From: Limnephilus marmoratus
Taxonomy: Eukaryota; Arthropoda; Insecta; Trichoptera; Limnephilidae
Direction: 5' to 3'
Length of the DNA: 64,000 bases
NCBI GenBank assembly: GCA_917880885.1
Contig: OU862915.1
Location: forward strand, 38,076,676 to 38,140,675
Below, in pieces: positions 31,546 through 41,879 of the stretch. Position 1 is the first letter of the stretch. Every line of letters starts with the position of its first letter. The notes below the pieces were generated by a model, which was not told where the DNA came from, ran no database searches, and saw only the letters and a list, made by a program, of their open reading frames with translations. The position numbers and the translations under genes are program-made.

Positions 31546-31764
31546 AGAAAGGTCCTTTTTAAACCGAATGGTAATTAACCATAAAAAATTTATTTACACG
31601 GAAGGCGTGTACTATGAAAATCTGTTTTTATACAGTACGGACATTTACATGGGAAACTGTATTTTAAATACCTACGGTAAGGTTATTTACCTATCATAAA
31701 AACTGTTTTTGCAAGGCGACAAGGTCCTTTTTAAACCGAATGGTAATTCGCATAAAAACTTTAT

Positions 31765-31980
31765 TATTTTTTTTTTTAATTTATTTATTGAAAAAAATAA
31801 GAAGTACATGAGAAACATAAGCTGCATATCTCACTAGGGCATTCCTGTATCGAGATATGCAGTTTTACATTGTAATTTAAACAAAAAACATACATATGAA
31901 CTAAATAAAAATATTATTATAAACCTACAAAAAATATAACAATAAGCAAATTAAAGATAACATAACAATAAGCAAATTAG
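31765..31980 (-). mobile_element. Probable inserted retroelement tail (T-run and AT-rich sequence)
   Basis: A T13 run followed by TTTATTTATTG and sequence including CATATCTCACTAGGGCATTC and CGAGATATGCAG interrupts the array units, which resume at TTATTTACACGGGCGACG. It resembles an inverted LINE 3' UTR with poly(A), but there is no coding evidence. Confidence 0.4.
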
Positions 31981-32249
31981 AATTATTTACACGGGCGACG
32001 CGATCATATACCATGAAAATCTGTTTTTATACAGTACGGACATTTATTTACATGGGAAACTATATTTTAAATCCCTACAGTAAGGTTATCATAAAATTTC
32101 ATCATCAAGGTCATTTACCATAGAAACCATTTTTATGGTAAGGTCATTTACCATGGAAAATTGTATTTTTTTGTTAATCGTAAAGGCTTTTTTTAAACGG
32201 CCAGGACATTTACTATGGAGACCATTTTTTATGGTCAGACATTTTTTTT

Positions 32250-32433
32250 TAAAAAAGAAAGACAAACATTCCCGGGTTAGGAATAACCCAACAATATTTG
32301 TAAATCTCCTACCACCACCACAGTTAGCCGAAAATGTTGATTGAGTCGTGATGGAGGACTTAGCCAGCCGAGAAATCGAACACGGAACGCCTGGGTGGGA
32401 TCCAAACGCGATGCCCACTCAACCACTGACCGG
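32250..32433 (-). mobile_element. tRNA-derived SINE family S, copy 1
   Basis: On the minus strand: the head CCGGTCAGTGGTTGAGTGGG (A box TGGTTGAGTGGG at 32414-32425), TCCCACCCAGGCGTTCCGTG, and B-box-like TGTTCGATTTC (32372-32382). A body follows with AGTCCTCCATCACGACTCAA and GGTGGTGGTAGGAGATTT, down to TGTTTGTCTTTC and an A-rich tail. The A-to-B spacing is tRNA-like. The second copy is at 62.13-62.32 kb. Confidence 0.85.
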
Positions 32434-32654
32434 TGATTTACTATGGGAAACTATGTACATTATATTTTTTAATTGTGTTGTTATTAACCATGAAAACTTT
32501 TTTACAGGGCCAGGTCGTATACCATAAAAATCTATTTTTGTAAAATACGGACGTTGACTTGGCGAAACTGTTTTGTAAAGGTTATTTATTTATCATAAAA
32601 ACTGTTTTTAAATGGCGAGGTCATTTACCAACTAAATCTGTTTTTAAACAGACC

Positions 32655-33530
32655 GTACTGTTTAACAAATTAAATTTAGATGAAGACGTCCGGAAGGAAA
32701 ATCGTCCTCTTCCTCGTTGACCCGTCCGGTACACTACGGTTACGGAACGAAAACGGCAAACAAAAAGGAAATAAACATACGTTCTTTATTACAATAATGT
32801 TCCAGATCTTTCTTACAATTAATAGGGAGACGAAAGATGAAACCTATGATGTACATTATGTCAATTTCCTCCGAAGGAAAAAAGTATTAATTTTTTTGCC
32901 TCTCCCTCACTAGTATTAAAGAAATGAGATGGCATTAGTCATTCCCGTCACCGTCGTTTCCGTGGGAACACTAAACGCAGCCATTAAGTTCTTCTTTTTT
33001 CTGTAACTTATATATCATACTTCATACTATATATTATGCACGTGGTCGTCTTTTGGGCAAAATTAATATCATTAAGAGGAACGGCAGCGGGCCTTTTTCG
33101 AACAAAACCTTATTTTGAATTTGAAGCCAAAATACTCAACCAAGCTGAAAAATTATTATTTTAATGAATAAAGCAAATGTTTCAAACGGATATGCGCTAC
33201 TTTGTATTTTAAATAATGAAATAGGGAAATTAAAGAAATTAATGTTTCACAATTTTAGATGCAAATTTTGTTTGGGAGTTAATGGTAATCTTACTAATTA
33301 TTAAAAAAATAATCTTTTCCGGCCTACTATTTAAATATAATAAAATAAAACATTGTAAAAAAAAAGAGTCTTTTGGACGAAACAATAAATTTATATGTGA
33401 TAAATTTGTAAATCGGTCGGTTCTAATTTCAAATTTAAGCTCCTCAAAATGTTCTTCTAAATAATTCGTATTTTTTTATTAACCCTAATTTCACTATAAT
33501 TGTCAATGCATTAAAAAATCATGAAAAATA
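32655..33530. other. Unassigned AT-rich stretch
   Basis: No gene or shared repeat recognised, apart from CCTCCGAAGGAAAAAAGTA (32868), similar to CCTCCAAAGGAAAAAAGTA at 61.52 kb. Confidence 0.4.
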
Positions 33531-33531
33531 G

Positions 33532-33656
33532 AATTGAAATTAATGAATTACTTCGTTTTTACCACTTTTATTATTTATAAAACCGACATGTTTAGTCAGC
33601 AAAGCTGACTTCTTCAGGGTTTTGACAGAAAAACGAAGTAATTCATTAATTTCAAT
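33532..33656. ncRNA. Inverted repeat enclosing a hammerhead-like core (minus strand)
   Basis: 27-bp inverted arms (ATTGAAATTAATGAATTACT at 33532 and its inverse at 33637) flank a minus-strand motif at 33579-33623. In order it has AAAACC, CTGAAGA, GTCAGC-TTT-GCTGAC, TAAA, CATGTC and GGTTTT. Stem I (AAAACC with GGTTTT) and stem II (6 bp) are perfect and CUGAAGA is intact. The conserved GAAA is damaged (CTAAA), so this copy is probably inactive. TAAAAGTGGTAAA follows, shared in part with the 52.0-kb motif. Confidence 0.6.
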
Positions 33657-33904
33657 CGTAATGGTGCCACAAAATAACTTTGCTGTGTTAGAAGAAAAAA
33701 TAGAATTGTTTAATGGTCTATATACACCAACATAATAACTGTAAATTAGCCCTCCCATACTGAAATGTTACTTTTCTGGATATGCTGCCTGTCTTTTCTG
33801 ATTACGAATATATATTTTTTTAGAGTAATTAATAATAAATAAATAACTAAATAAATAAATAAAAAACAACTGATACGTTTTGGGATTTTCACGAACAAAA
33901 GAAT

Positions 33905-34128
33905 TTTCGTTTTATGTTTTTGTGGTATTATGCCATGTTGCGCTACCTCCTTCTTTAGACAACGTTTCGGACAGCGTTGCAGTGTCCATCATCGGGGCAG
34001 ATCCGTTAGGCATACCGGCACATCTACCAGATCTGCCCTGATGATGGACACTGCAACGCTGTTCGAAACGTTGGCTAAAGAAGGAGGTAGCGCAACACGG
34101 CATAACACCCAACAAAAATAACGAAAAT
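33905..34128. ncRNA. ~98-bp inverted repeat with a hammerhead-like core in each arm
   Basis: 33905-34003 and 34030-34128 are inverted copies (~90% identical) around a 26-base spacer. The plus-strand right arm has GCC, CTGATGA, GGACA-loop-TGTTC, GAAA, CGTT and GGC (34036-34074). CUGAUGA and GAAA are intact, stem II is 5 bp, and stem I is at least 3 bp. The left arm, read on the minus strand, has CCGATGA instead of CTGATGA, which breaks its core. The site base before cleavage would be T where GUC is usual. Confidence 0.55.
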
Positions 34129-34402
34129 ATTCATGCAACTGAAAAAATTGTAAATAATAAATTCTGTGATAACCCAAACCTATAATATTTCTTTTACAAT
34201 TTTGTGTTTTAAAAAAAATCTTGACAAAACTTGTGATTTTGATGCCGTGAACTCGCTGAAAAATAAATTAGCTCCCAACCAACAAGTCTTGTCTACATAC
34301 TTGGTAGAAGCCTATATATACTATAATTCAAATCATACATAAAAATAGTAGTAGTATAACATGTCTCTACTAGATATTTGCTGTATCTTTTGATTATTTT
34401 TT

Positions 34403-34975
34403 TTTCATTAACTCCTCACAGGAGGCCCTGAGGAAAATAATTTCCCTCAGGGCTTATGTCATCTGAGATGCTGTGCGGAGGGTCTTTTTGAGGAGAGGAA
34501 GGAATTAACATTGGTCTTGAAGAGACCCATGTTGTAGGAAGGAGGAAACACAGAGGCTAGCAAATCGTTCCACAGCCGAGCTGTTGAATACAAGAACGAG
34601 TCGAAGAAACGACCCGTTCTCATGTGACAAATGTCAACCGTGTACATATGTTGGGCACGCGTTTGGCATGTTTCCCGACAATGATGCCAGTTCCTCGGAG
34701 CATCTTCCATTGTGATACCGGTAGAACAAGGATAGCATTCCCACCCGACGCCTGTGTCTAAAAATTGCAATCCGGCTGTTAAGATGGGAGAATCTATCAA
34801 ACGGACCGCCCGTTTGTGCATAGAGTCGAGTGTATTTTTCAGGTATGTTGGAGCTCCAGACCAGAGGTAACTGCAAAATTCAACCGTGGGGCGCACTTGT
34901 GATTTGTACAGAGTTAACAGGTGTAGGTACTATTAAAGTATCTGCGGGCCCTGTACGCAGTACGCCCATTACGCC
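34403..34975 (-). pseudogene. LINE family A 3' end with RT C-terminal region
   Basis: Minus strand reads QVRPTVEFCSYLWSGAPTYL, KNTLDSMHKRAVRLIDSPIL, then after a frameshift RRRVGMLSLFYRYHNGRCSE, MRTGRFFDSFLYSTARLWND, LLASVFPPSYNMGLFKTNVN and SFLSSKRPSAQH. It ends in the CCCTGAGGGAAATTATTTTC palindrome and an A-tail. Same family as 50.8 kb. One frameshift near residue 50 of the fragment. Confidence 0.9.
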
Positions 34976-34979
34976 AACG

Positions 34980-36160
34980 CCACAATTTTATTATTCAGTT
35001 CAAGTATTTTGGCATCAGATTGAAATTTTAGTTTAGTATGAAAAAGGCAGCCCAGCCGTTCCCCTTAAACTAGATGAAGGAGAAAACCATTCCGTTCAAA
35101 ACAATAGGATCAGAATCGATATCGAATACTACGAGTATCTCAATACAATATAGTCGTGAAATTTGAAGTACCAATGCCTTTAATAATAACGACTTCTCGT
35201 CAATATTGGACGTAGCAACAACTTAAACAATAGGATTCATTCATGGCTTATCAGTGAGCATTTCGCTTGGGAATATAGTAGGCAAGGAGGTTATCATTAA
35301 TAATGATAGCCTATTTCTTTGGAAATAATGTCATTGAAGGTATAAGACCTATATTTTAATGTATAGATTGTCAGTAAGTAGCATTTTAGATTAGCAATAC
35401 CCTCGAAAGACAGTATAGCTAAAATTATGGCTTCGATATGAAATTTCCATGTTCCTTATTTGTTCGTAAAGAAAAAGAATAAAAAGGGTGTCATTACTTG
35501 GGCGAAGATGGGTAATTAATTAAAAAAAAATAGTAAATTTTTTTTATAAGAAAAATTCTCTTTTTATAACTTTTTAAGGTTATTCCAAAGATATTCAAAT
35601 TCAGAAGAGATATGCTATGGTGTCCGCGCAACTGTCGCCGGACTACGGGCTAATTAGCGTAGTTTTCATACAAAAAGAATTTGTTCATTTCGTTGATTTT
35701 TTGAAAATGTGCATTATTTAACATATTGGTTAACAATATATTTTGAATAAGGAAAGAATTCGTTCATTTAGTTAAACGTTCGTTCGGTTTATTCGTTAAT
35801 TATTTGTTCTTTTAGTTTATTTGTTAATTGGTAAACAATATCGGCGACACCCGGAAACGCAGACCCACATAGTAAAAACAGCAGATAGCACATCTACTTA
35901 TATTTCAATATCTTTGTGTTATTCCCACCGATTTAATATATCATTTAAGAAGAAGACAACAATAAAAAATGAACAAAAATATGAGAGAGAACATGACACG
36001 GGATATATTTTTCCGAGACGCTATCCAGGTTACAAACCAATTCTTAGAATGACTGTTTCAAAAAAGGGTAGTTGCCCGTAATACGGAATAAATAATTAGT
36101 TGAAGATAATATTGTTAATTTTAAAATTTGAAATTTGAGATTGACAAATATGACGGTTTG
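34980..36160. other. Unassigned AT-rich stretch
   Basis: No gene or shared repeat recognised. A small GTCCG/CGGAC hairpin lies at 35621-35643. Confidence 0.4.
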
Positions 36161-36163
36161 ACA

Positions 36164-36341
36164 GAAGTTGGCAGTAGCGAAATTGGTTAACGCGCACGTC
36201 CCGGCTAGACGAGAGGTCTGGGTTCGAGTCACAGTTGCGATAATAGTCTTTTTCTGTTTTTCTGTGTCTTGTTCTTTTTTCATATTTTCGTTTAGATTAT
36301 TATTGTTGTCTTCTTCTTCAATAATTTTTATAGTGTTTCTC
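36164..36341 (+). mobile_element. tRNA-derived SINE with well-preserved head
   Basis: A box TAGCGAAATTGG (36175-36186) and B box GGTTCGAGTC (36221-36230). D stem GCG/CGC, a 4-of-5-bp anticodon stem with loop CCGGCTA, and a T stem with one mismatch can be drawn, but the acceptor stem pairs poorly and position 33 is C where tRNAs have U. So it is a SINE head, not a tRNA gene. The body (TTTCGTTTAGATTATTATTG and beyond) matches 6058-6172 inverted. Confidence 0.8.
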
Positions 36342-36414
36342 TATGTAACTCCAGTTCAATGACATCTAGAACTGTGATTTGGTAATACAGCAAATGTTGT
36401 GTAATAACCTTTAA

Positions 36415-37190
36415 AAAAACAAAAAAACCATCGAACATGATACTAACAGCCAAGTGCTTAAAAAACTCAATCAAATTCGAGTCCTCGGTGTTTTCATTGA
36501 TAACAAACTTTCGTTTATGGCACATGTTGATATGATTGTTAAGAAATCATTGTGCATGTTGGGATTTTTATTCCGTATTGGAAAGGAGTTCACCAATATC
36601 CAAACCCTCAAAATATTATATTACTCTAATATTCGTAGTCATCTTGAGTATGCCTCTCATATATGGAACGCTCTCTACAATATATACACAAAACGCATAG
36701 AAGCTGTCCAAAGAAAATTTACATTTATCTACATCACTTGAACATCAAGAGACATGTGCGTTATTATGACACGGACAGCTCTATAAAACACTACGGACTC
36801 AAAACTCTAAAAAGTAGGAGAGACATTACGGATATGACTTACTTACACAAAATCTTGAATGGTTATATTGATTGTCCAGCTCTTTTGTCATCAATTAATA
36901 ATAGAGTTCCGAGTAAGAAAACTAGGGACAAGTCATTGTTTCATGTCGAAATTGCTTCAACTAGTCTCAGGCAAAATTCTTTCTTATTGACAACTTGTAA
37001 TCATTATAACAAAAAAATTATCGATGCTGATACCTTGTCAGGTACTTTAAGCTCTTTCAAACACATAGTTAACTTAACTATGTGTTTGAAAGTTAATGGA
37101 TAATCAATGAGGAGGATGGTGAAATACCTCCTTACACTAAATATAAATGTCACTTTAATTCTACATTAAATTTATAGCATATATTTATTA
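36415..37190 (+). pseudogene. LINE RT C-terminal fragment (Jockey/CR1-like)
   Basis: Frame 1: LNQIRVLGVFIDNKLSFMAH, VKKSLCMLGFLFRIGKEFTN, YYSNIRSHLEYASHIWN, KRIEAVQRKF. After a frameshift at ~36735: HHLNIKRHVRYYDTDSS, LKTLKSRRDITDMTYLHKIL, GYIDCPALLSSINNRVPSKK. It resembles family H but is distinct. A perfect 19-bp-arm palindrome lies in the C-terminal codons (37054-37092). Confidence 0.85.
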
Positions 37191-37194
37191 TTTT

Positions 37195-38250
37195 TCGTCA
37201 TATATACATGTACAATTAATTATTTAAGTACTAACTGCATTTATGTACACTCCCCTTCCATACACAAGCAAATGCTTCTAACGTATGAGTAGTAAATAAT
37301 CTAAGATGTGAAATTATCATCGTGTATCATGTGAAATATGTTGTGTATATATATATACCCACTACTATATACCCACTATTTAGTCTAACAACAAACCCAA
37401 TTCAACCCCAACAACCCGGGGAAGCCATTGTCTCACTGGCTCCAAACGGGAGAAGTTTGGACACTTGTGCAATATTCACATTAAAAAAGCATTATTACCC
37501 AAAATTTTAATCTAAGCCAATTGACCTAAATCCAATCCATGATATTATGAATTTAATGTAAGATATTCTCTTTGGCCAGAATTTATTTTTAGCTCAGAAT
37601 AAAGACAAAGTAACTCTCTCGATAGTAATCCTTGCAATTATATTCAAACAAAACCAATTAAATATTAACTTCGGAAGGTTTTACCAGGCTTCATAATCTC
37701 GACTATTTTCGAATCAAAAGAGAAAAAACAAATCTTTAATCGAAGTTTTACGTAATCCCCTTTATCCGATGAATAATTTTCTTCTAAAATTTGAATACAT
37801 TTCGTTTCCTTTTATTCATCCCCCTTCTTTAATTCTACCCCACATTCTTGGCAAAACGAAAGATTGGTATCTCAGGTCTGTATTGGACATTATAGCATTT
37901 ATGATAGTCACCGTCGAAGCACCGCTCTAAGATTATTTTAATCTCGAGATTAGAAATAAAATTAAGCTGCTAAATGTTGAGCTTTACCTGGAGCTTTTAT
38001 GTGAAGACAATGATAAAACGAACGAGAACGGGATAAAATTATATTATCGCGAAGAGAAAGGTTTAAATTTTAACAAAAAATTTTATGCAGGGTGGTATTT
38101 TTACTATCTTTGGTTGGGAGGAGAGAGTGCAACACGCTTGCTTCATTCACAACCATTCATCGTCTCACATTTTCTTCAAGGCATGTCGTTACAAGGCATT
38201 TTATTAACTCCAGCCGGCGAAAACTCACTGTTCCTAAATCGTTCGAGTTG
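37195..38250. other. Unassigned stretch
   Basis: No gene or shared repeat recognised; TA-microsatellite near 37345. Confidence 0.4.
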
Positions 38251-38342
38251 ATCACCCCTCAGGCAAATATGTTCGCTTTTCGGAATAACTCACGTATAGA
38301 AATAGTCGTATCTCCCTTACTACCAATGTGATAAAAATATTT

Positions 38343-38611
38343 TTTTTTACATGAGCTCCACACAGGAGGCCCTGAGGAAAATAATTATAATAACTATGTC
38401 ATCTTTGTGGATGCTGTTAGGAGGGTTTTTTAAGGAAAGGAAGGAGAGGAGAGTTCTGGGAAGGAAAAGGGTTTAAGGGGTGGGTAGGAATCTGGGGTTC
38501 AGTATGTCTTGGTCATCCGCCTCCAAACAAACCTCATCCCATGAACCCGGGCACCCCTGCTAAATCACCAAACGTAGCGAACCACTTGGGATGACCTATG
38601 GCAGAGGTATA
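38343..38611 (-). mobile_element. SINE family A copy, internally deleted subtype
   Basis: Minus strand: TAGGTCATCCCAAGTGGTTC, GGGGTGCCCGGGTTCATGGG, then GGAGGCGGATG joined directly to ACCAAGACATACTGAACCCC, the same deletion as at 13.4 kb. The 3' end has CTCAGGGCCTCCTGTGTGGA and an A-tail. Confidence 0.9.
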
Positions 38612-38935
38612 TTAAACGGTATTAGAAATAGAAAGCGCTACGCTTTATATTCAAATCTAAAAGTTAACTACAAAATTAGTAAAATGTATACCTTTGTGAA
38701 ACCAAAGATCTGTATCGCAATTCAAAGTTTTTTTGTTATTAATTATTTTTACATAAAGACGAAACGGTCAAGAACGTTTAAGAACGACAAAAAAGTGAGG
38801 CAACAATAACGTTTATAATACATTTTTTCTAATAAAAAAGGACGCGCTTTATTTTGATTCGGTGTCATTAATTTTAGTTAGAAAAAAAGTAAGGTGAGCC
38901 ATTGTTAAACCTTTTTTATGTTAGCATGCAAAATA

Positions 38936-39794
38936 GGCCACTTGCATCACATTTTTTTAATTTTTTTTCCGGTTTAGGCAAATATTCTAAGACATTCTGT
39001 ATTTTTTTTTTTTTTTAATCGTATTTTTGAAACCCTGGGGATTTTTACAAAAATTTCAAACCGAAAAATCAGACCATTTTTTATAAACCGGAAAGACGGG
39101 ACATAATTTTATAGGTGTGAAAAAACGATAATTACATAGCCGAAAATCATTTTTAAAAAAAATAACGTTTTCCACACGAATGGCACAGGAGAATAACGAG
39201 GCATACCAAAAATATTACATCTCATAAATATTTTTTTCCTTGATCCATCTTATTGATCATAAATCATTATAATGTACAGCGTCTATATTACTAAATTCAA
39301 TGTAATATACTTGAACTTGTAAATTGTAATAATAATAAGAATATTATAAAATTTTATTTTGTTAAAATCAGCACCATAATCATTATACCTCTAAAACATG
39401 TACCGACATCATCTTCACGTTCTGAAGAGAACCCCGTACCCATTAATTGTACGGGGTTCTCTTCAGAACATCTTTCAAAAAGTGGAACCAATTGATAAGT
39501 TCGCAGAGAACAAACAAAACATCTAGCGAACGAATTCAAAAATTCGCCTGAAATCAAAGTGATGCCATATAAAAAAATAAATCAGTGTGGAATTTTATAA
39601 AATTAATAGGAACATTTTCGGCGACGGGACATTTTCATGTAGTGACGTCACGAGCCCAAATAATGGATTTATTTATTTAAAAATAAAAAAAACTGTACAT
39701 TTCTAAAAATTTTTACTAACATTTTCGTAATCTTAGTAAAAAAATCTATCCACACGATTTTTTCCAAGTCGTTATGAAGTCCATGCAAGTGGCC
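38936..39794. mobile_element. 859-bp TA-flanked TIR element with an internal perfect hairpin
   Basis: Left GGCCACTTGCATCAC and right ATGCAAGTGGCC are inverted, with TA on each outer side (38934-38935 and 39795-39796), and copy 1 of element C lacks it. TA duplication fits the Tc1/mariner superfamily, but no transposase is visible, so it is non-autonomous. The interior contains a hairpin at 39419-39469. Confidence 0.65.
39419..39469. repeat. Perfect 21-bp-stem hairpin, 9-base loop
   Basis: GTTCTGAAGAGAACCCCGTA(C) pairs fully with its inverse across the loop CCATTAATT. A perfect stem in an otherwise diverged element is notable. Confidence 0.9.
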
Positions 39795-39969
39795 TATTTT
39801 AATATTTCAAAAATTATATGTTTATTTTGGTTTATAAAATTTGGAAGCGAACTCCATCAACTTTCGAAAGCAGTTTTAGGTTTTCGGATACGTTCAGAAA
39901 TCTTCATTTTATTGCAAAGGGGAAATATTTTGAACCTGTGACAAAATATGGCCGAGGCCTGAGGAGTTA

Positions 39970-41020
39970 AATGTAAATAATTTGTAAAACCAAGTAAATA
40001 CAAAAGTTGTATTATTCGGTAAAATGTGTGTTCGCACTTAGTACTATTTCAAGCCCAAAATGAGATTTGCATATAATGTCTTCCTGAAACTGAAAATAAA
40101 AATGCAATTACTTCTAACATCACCATCATTCAACGTTTTAACACCTTAACACTTAGCATTCTCTCCTTATCGTGCTAACTAACTCTGCATTTCTCTTCTC
40201 CAACTCATTTGTAATCCTATCGCACTGAGCATTTACATTGTACATTTCCACCACATGACCGTTTAATATCCGTCTAGGAATCTCTTTTCTACTGCTGCAT
40301 TTGGTATTCAGTATAACGTATATATCCCATACTATCTACACTCTGCGATTCAACACGTTCACCTTCTCCCACTTACAAATTCCTCACTAACTACTCTAAA
40401 AGTACTGATGAACCTAATGTACTTACGGCAGTGCAAGAATGTCGGGAATGTAAATAGGTCGCTACTGGTCCTTTCCCTTTGATACTTTAGTAAGAATGTT
40501 ACTAATAAAATGTCCATGTTGTTATTTTCATCTTGAATTACTGGCTACTTTTTGAAAAAAAAATAGATTATTTAAAAAAAAAATAATTTAAATTTGTACA
40601 AACAAAACATTTATGTGAAATTACGAGATTGGTGGACCCACCACCTACCCGCCCTGGTATAGGTAACAGATAGTTACCCCTTCATGGCTCTTGCAAGGAC
40701 TCTAATTTTTTGGTAAAAACTACTCTGATATCGACATTTGATAACGAAACTAGACCTCCAATGTCCCTGCATACGTTGTTAGTAAAGCAGTATGCAAGGG
40801 CTTAGCGGGAAATACAGATACAATATGTGTTAGTATGACAAATTATAGGTAAGACAATGGGACAGGTTGGTGAAAGTCCTCGAGTTGGCAAGCGCTGGGT
40901 GATTGTATCTAGCGTATATGGCACGTACTACGAGTATATGGCAGGTACTTATATGTTAATACTGAACAATTTGAAAGTTACCTTGATTGTGTTGGCGTCA
41001 GTGAAATAATAAACTAACTA
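39970..41020. other. Unassigned stretch
   Basis: No confident gene or shared repeat. Confidence 0.4.
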
Positions 41021-41023
41021 ACC

Positions 41024-41540
41024 ATTACGCCGTTTCTCCGCAGGGGTAGGCAGAGAGGATAGAACGCCAACACCAACGCCAACACCAACGTCAACAAAAC
41101 AACTCGGTCTTGGCACACACTTCTTCCCTCGTTCACATGCATACATCATCTCATACATGCTCTTCTATTATTCTGACTCTTGACATGACCCAACTCAATT
41201 ATCTGATTCACTTGGTCGTGCCATGACTTTCTCGGGCGTCCCCGACTTCTTCTACCATTCACATTTGCGTCATATATTCTCCTTACACTCTTTCATTCGC
41301 TCTACGTGCCCAAACCATCTGAAAGTTCCTTTCTTAATCTTACTCGTTACGCTTACATTAGCCTTGCATTCTTTGCGGATCTCCACGTTTCTCACACGAT
41401 CGTACTTGGTTTTGCCGCACGTCCGCCTCAGGGATGTCATTTCTACAGTATTCAGTCTACTTTCATCCTCCCTCTGCCAGTTCCATGCCTCACTGCTATG
41501 CATCAGGGTAGGTACCAGTACTCCATTATGGACGGCTAGG
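41024..41540 (-). pseudogene. LINE family B fragment with an 11-bp target duplication
   Basis: Minus strand: LAVHNGVLVPTLMHSSEAWN, WQREDESRLNTVEMTSLRRT, CGKTKYDRVRNVEIRKECKA, NVSVTSKIKKGTFRWFGHVE, then decayed, ending in the CCTGCGGAGAAACGGCG end and a TTAG tail. GTGAAATAATA flanks both sides (~41011 and ~41541). The 5' truncation falls just before LAVHNG. Confidence 0.88.
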
Positions 41541-41549
41541 TGAAATAAT

Positions 41550-41878
41550 AGTATTAACTTATATGTTTGCAATTCCGATGTCAGTGTGGAAAATTAATAA
41601 TAAAATTATTTTTTTATTGATCAGTGCCATAAGTTATTCAATAATGAAAATTATAACATCTTCCAACCGAGGAAAGTTTTCTGCAAAAATTTTCCCAATG
41701 GCAAATATTTCAACAAATGTGTAATAATATTTATCCGGGAGTGTCAAAGTTCCAGGATTTTTGATAAAAGGTGGTTCAATTTTGATAAAATCATTTGTAA
41801 AAATTGTAAACATATAGTAAGTACAGTAAGTATATTAGTATTATTCTTATAAATGATGGTAACATTTTGCTCAATACT
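41550..41878. other. Unassigned AT-rich stretch
   Basis: Nothing recognised. Confidence 0.4.
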
Positions 41879-41879
41879 A

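Larger units (their letters stand above)
30960..32650. repeat. Degenerate array built on GGTCATTTACCATGGAAA-type units
   Basis: Variants of ACCATGAAAATCTGTTTTTA, ACAGTACGGACATTTACATG, GGGAAACTRTATTTTAAA and AAGGTCATTTACCATGGAAA recur irregularly across ~1.7 kb (for example ~30963, 31565, 31605, 31995, 32108, 32140, 32435, 32510, 32610). It is interrupted by a GC-rich block (31022-31545), an A/T-rich insertion (~31765-31980) and a SINE (32250-32433). No protein coding is apparent. Confidence 0.65.
38256..39966. mobile_element. TIR element C, copy 2, hosting a SINE A and a TA-flanked element
   Basis: Left CCCCTCAGGCAAATATGTTC and right GGCCGAGGCCTGAGG are inverted ends like those of copy 1 (19037-19981). 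Collinear shared segments: GTATCTCCCTTACTA, CAAATCTAAAAGTTAACTAC, TGTATCGCAATTCAAAG, GTTAGAAAAAAAGTAAGGTG, CAGAAATCTTCATTTTATTG and GACAAAATATGGCCGAGGCC. Insertions absent from copy 1 sit at 38343-38611 and 38936-39794. Confidence 0.7.

Noticed and set aside
36168..36240. Functional tRNA gene
   Set aside because: A and B boxes are good, but acceptor pairing is poor, position 33 is C, and the downstream body recurs at 6.1 kb, so it is a SINE.
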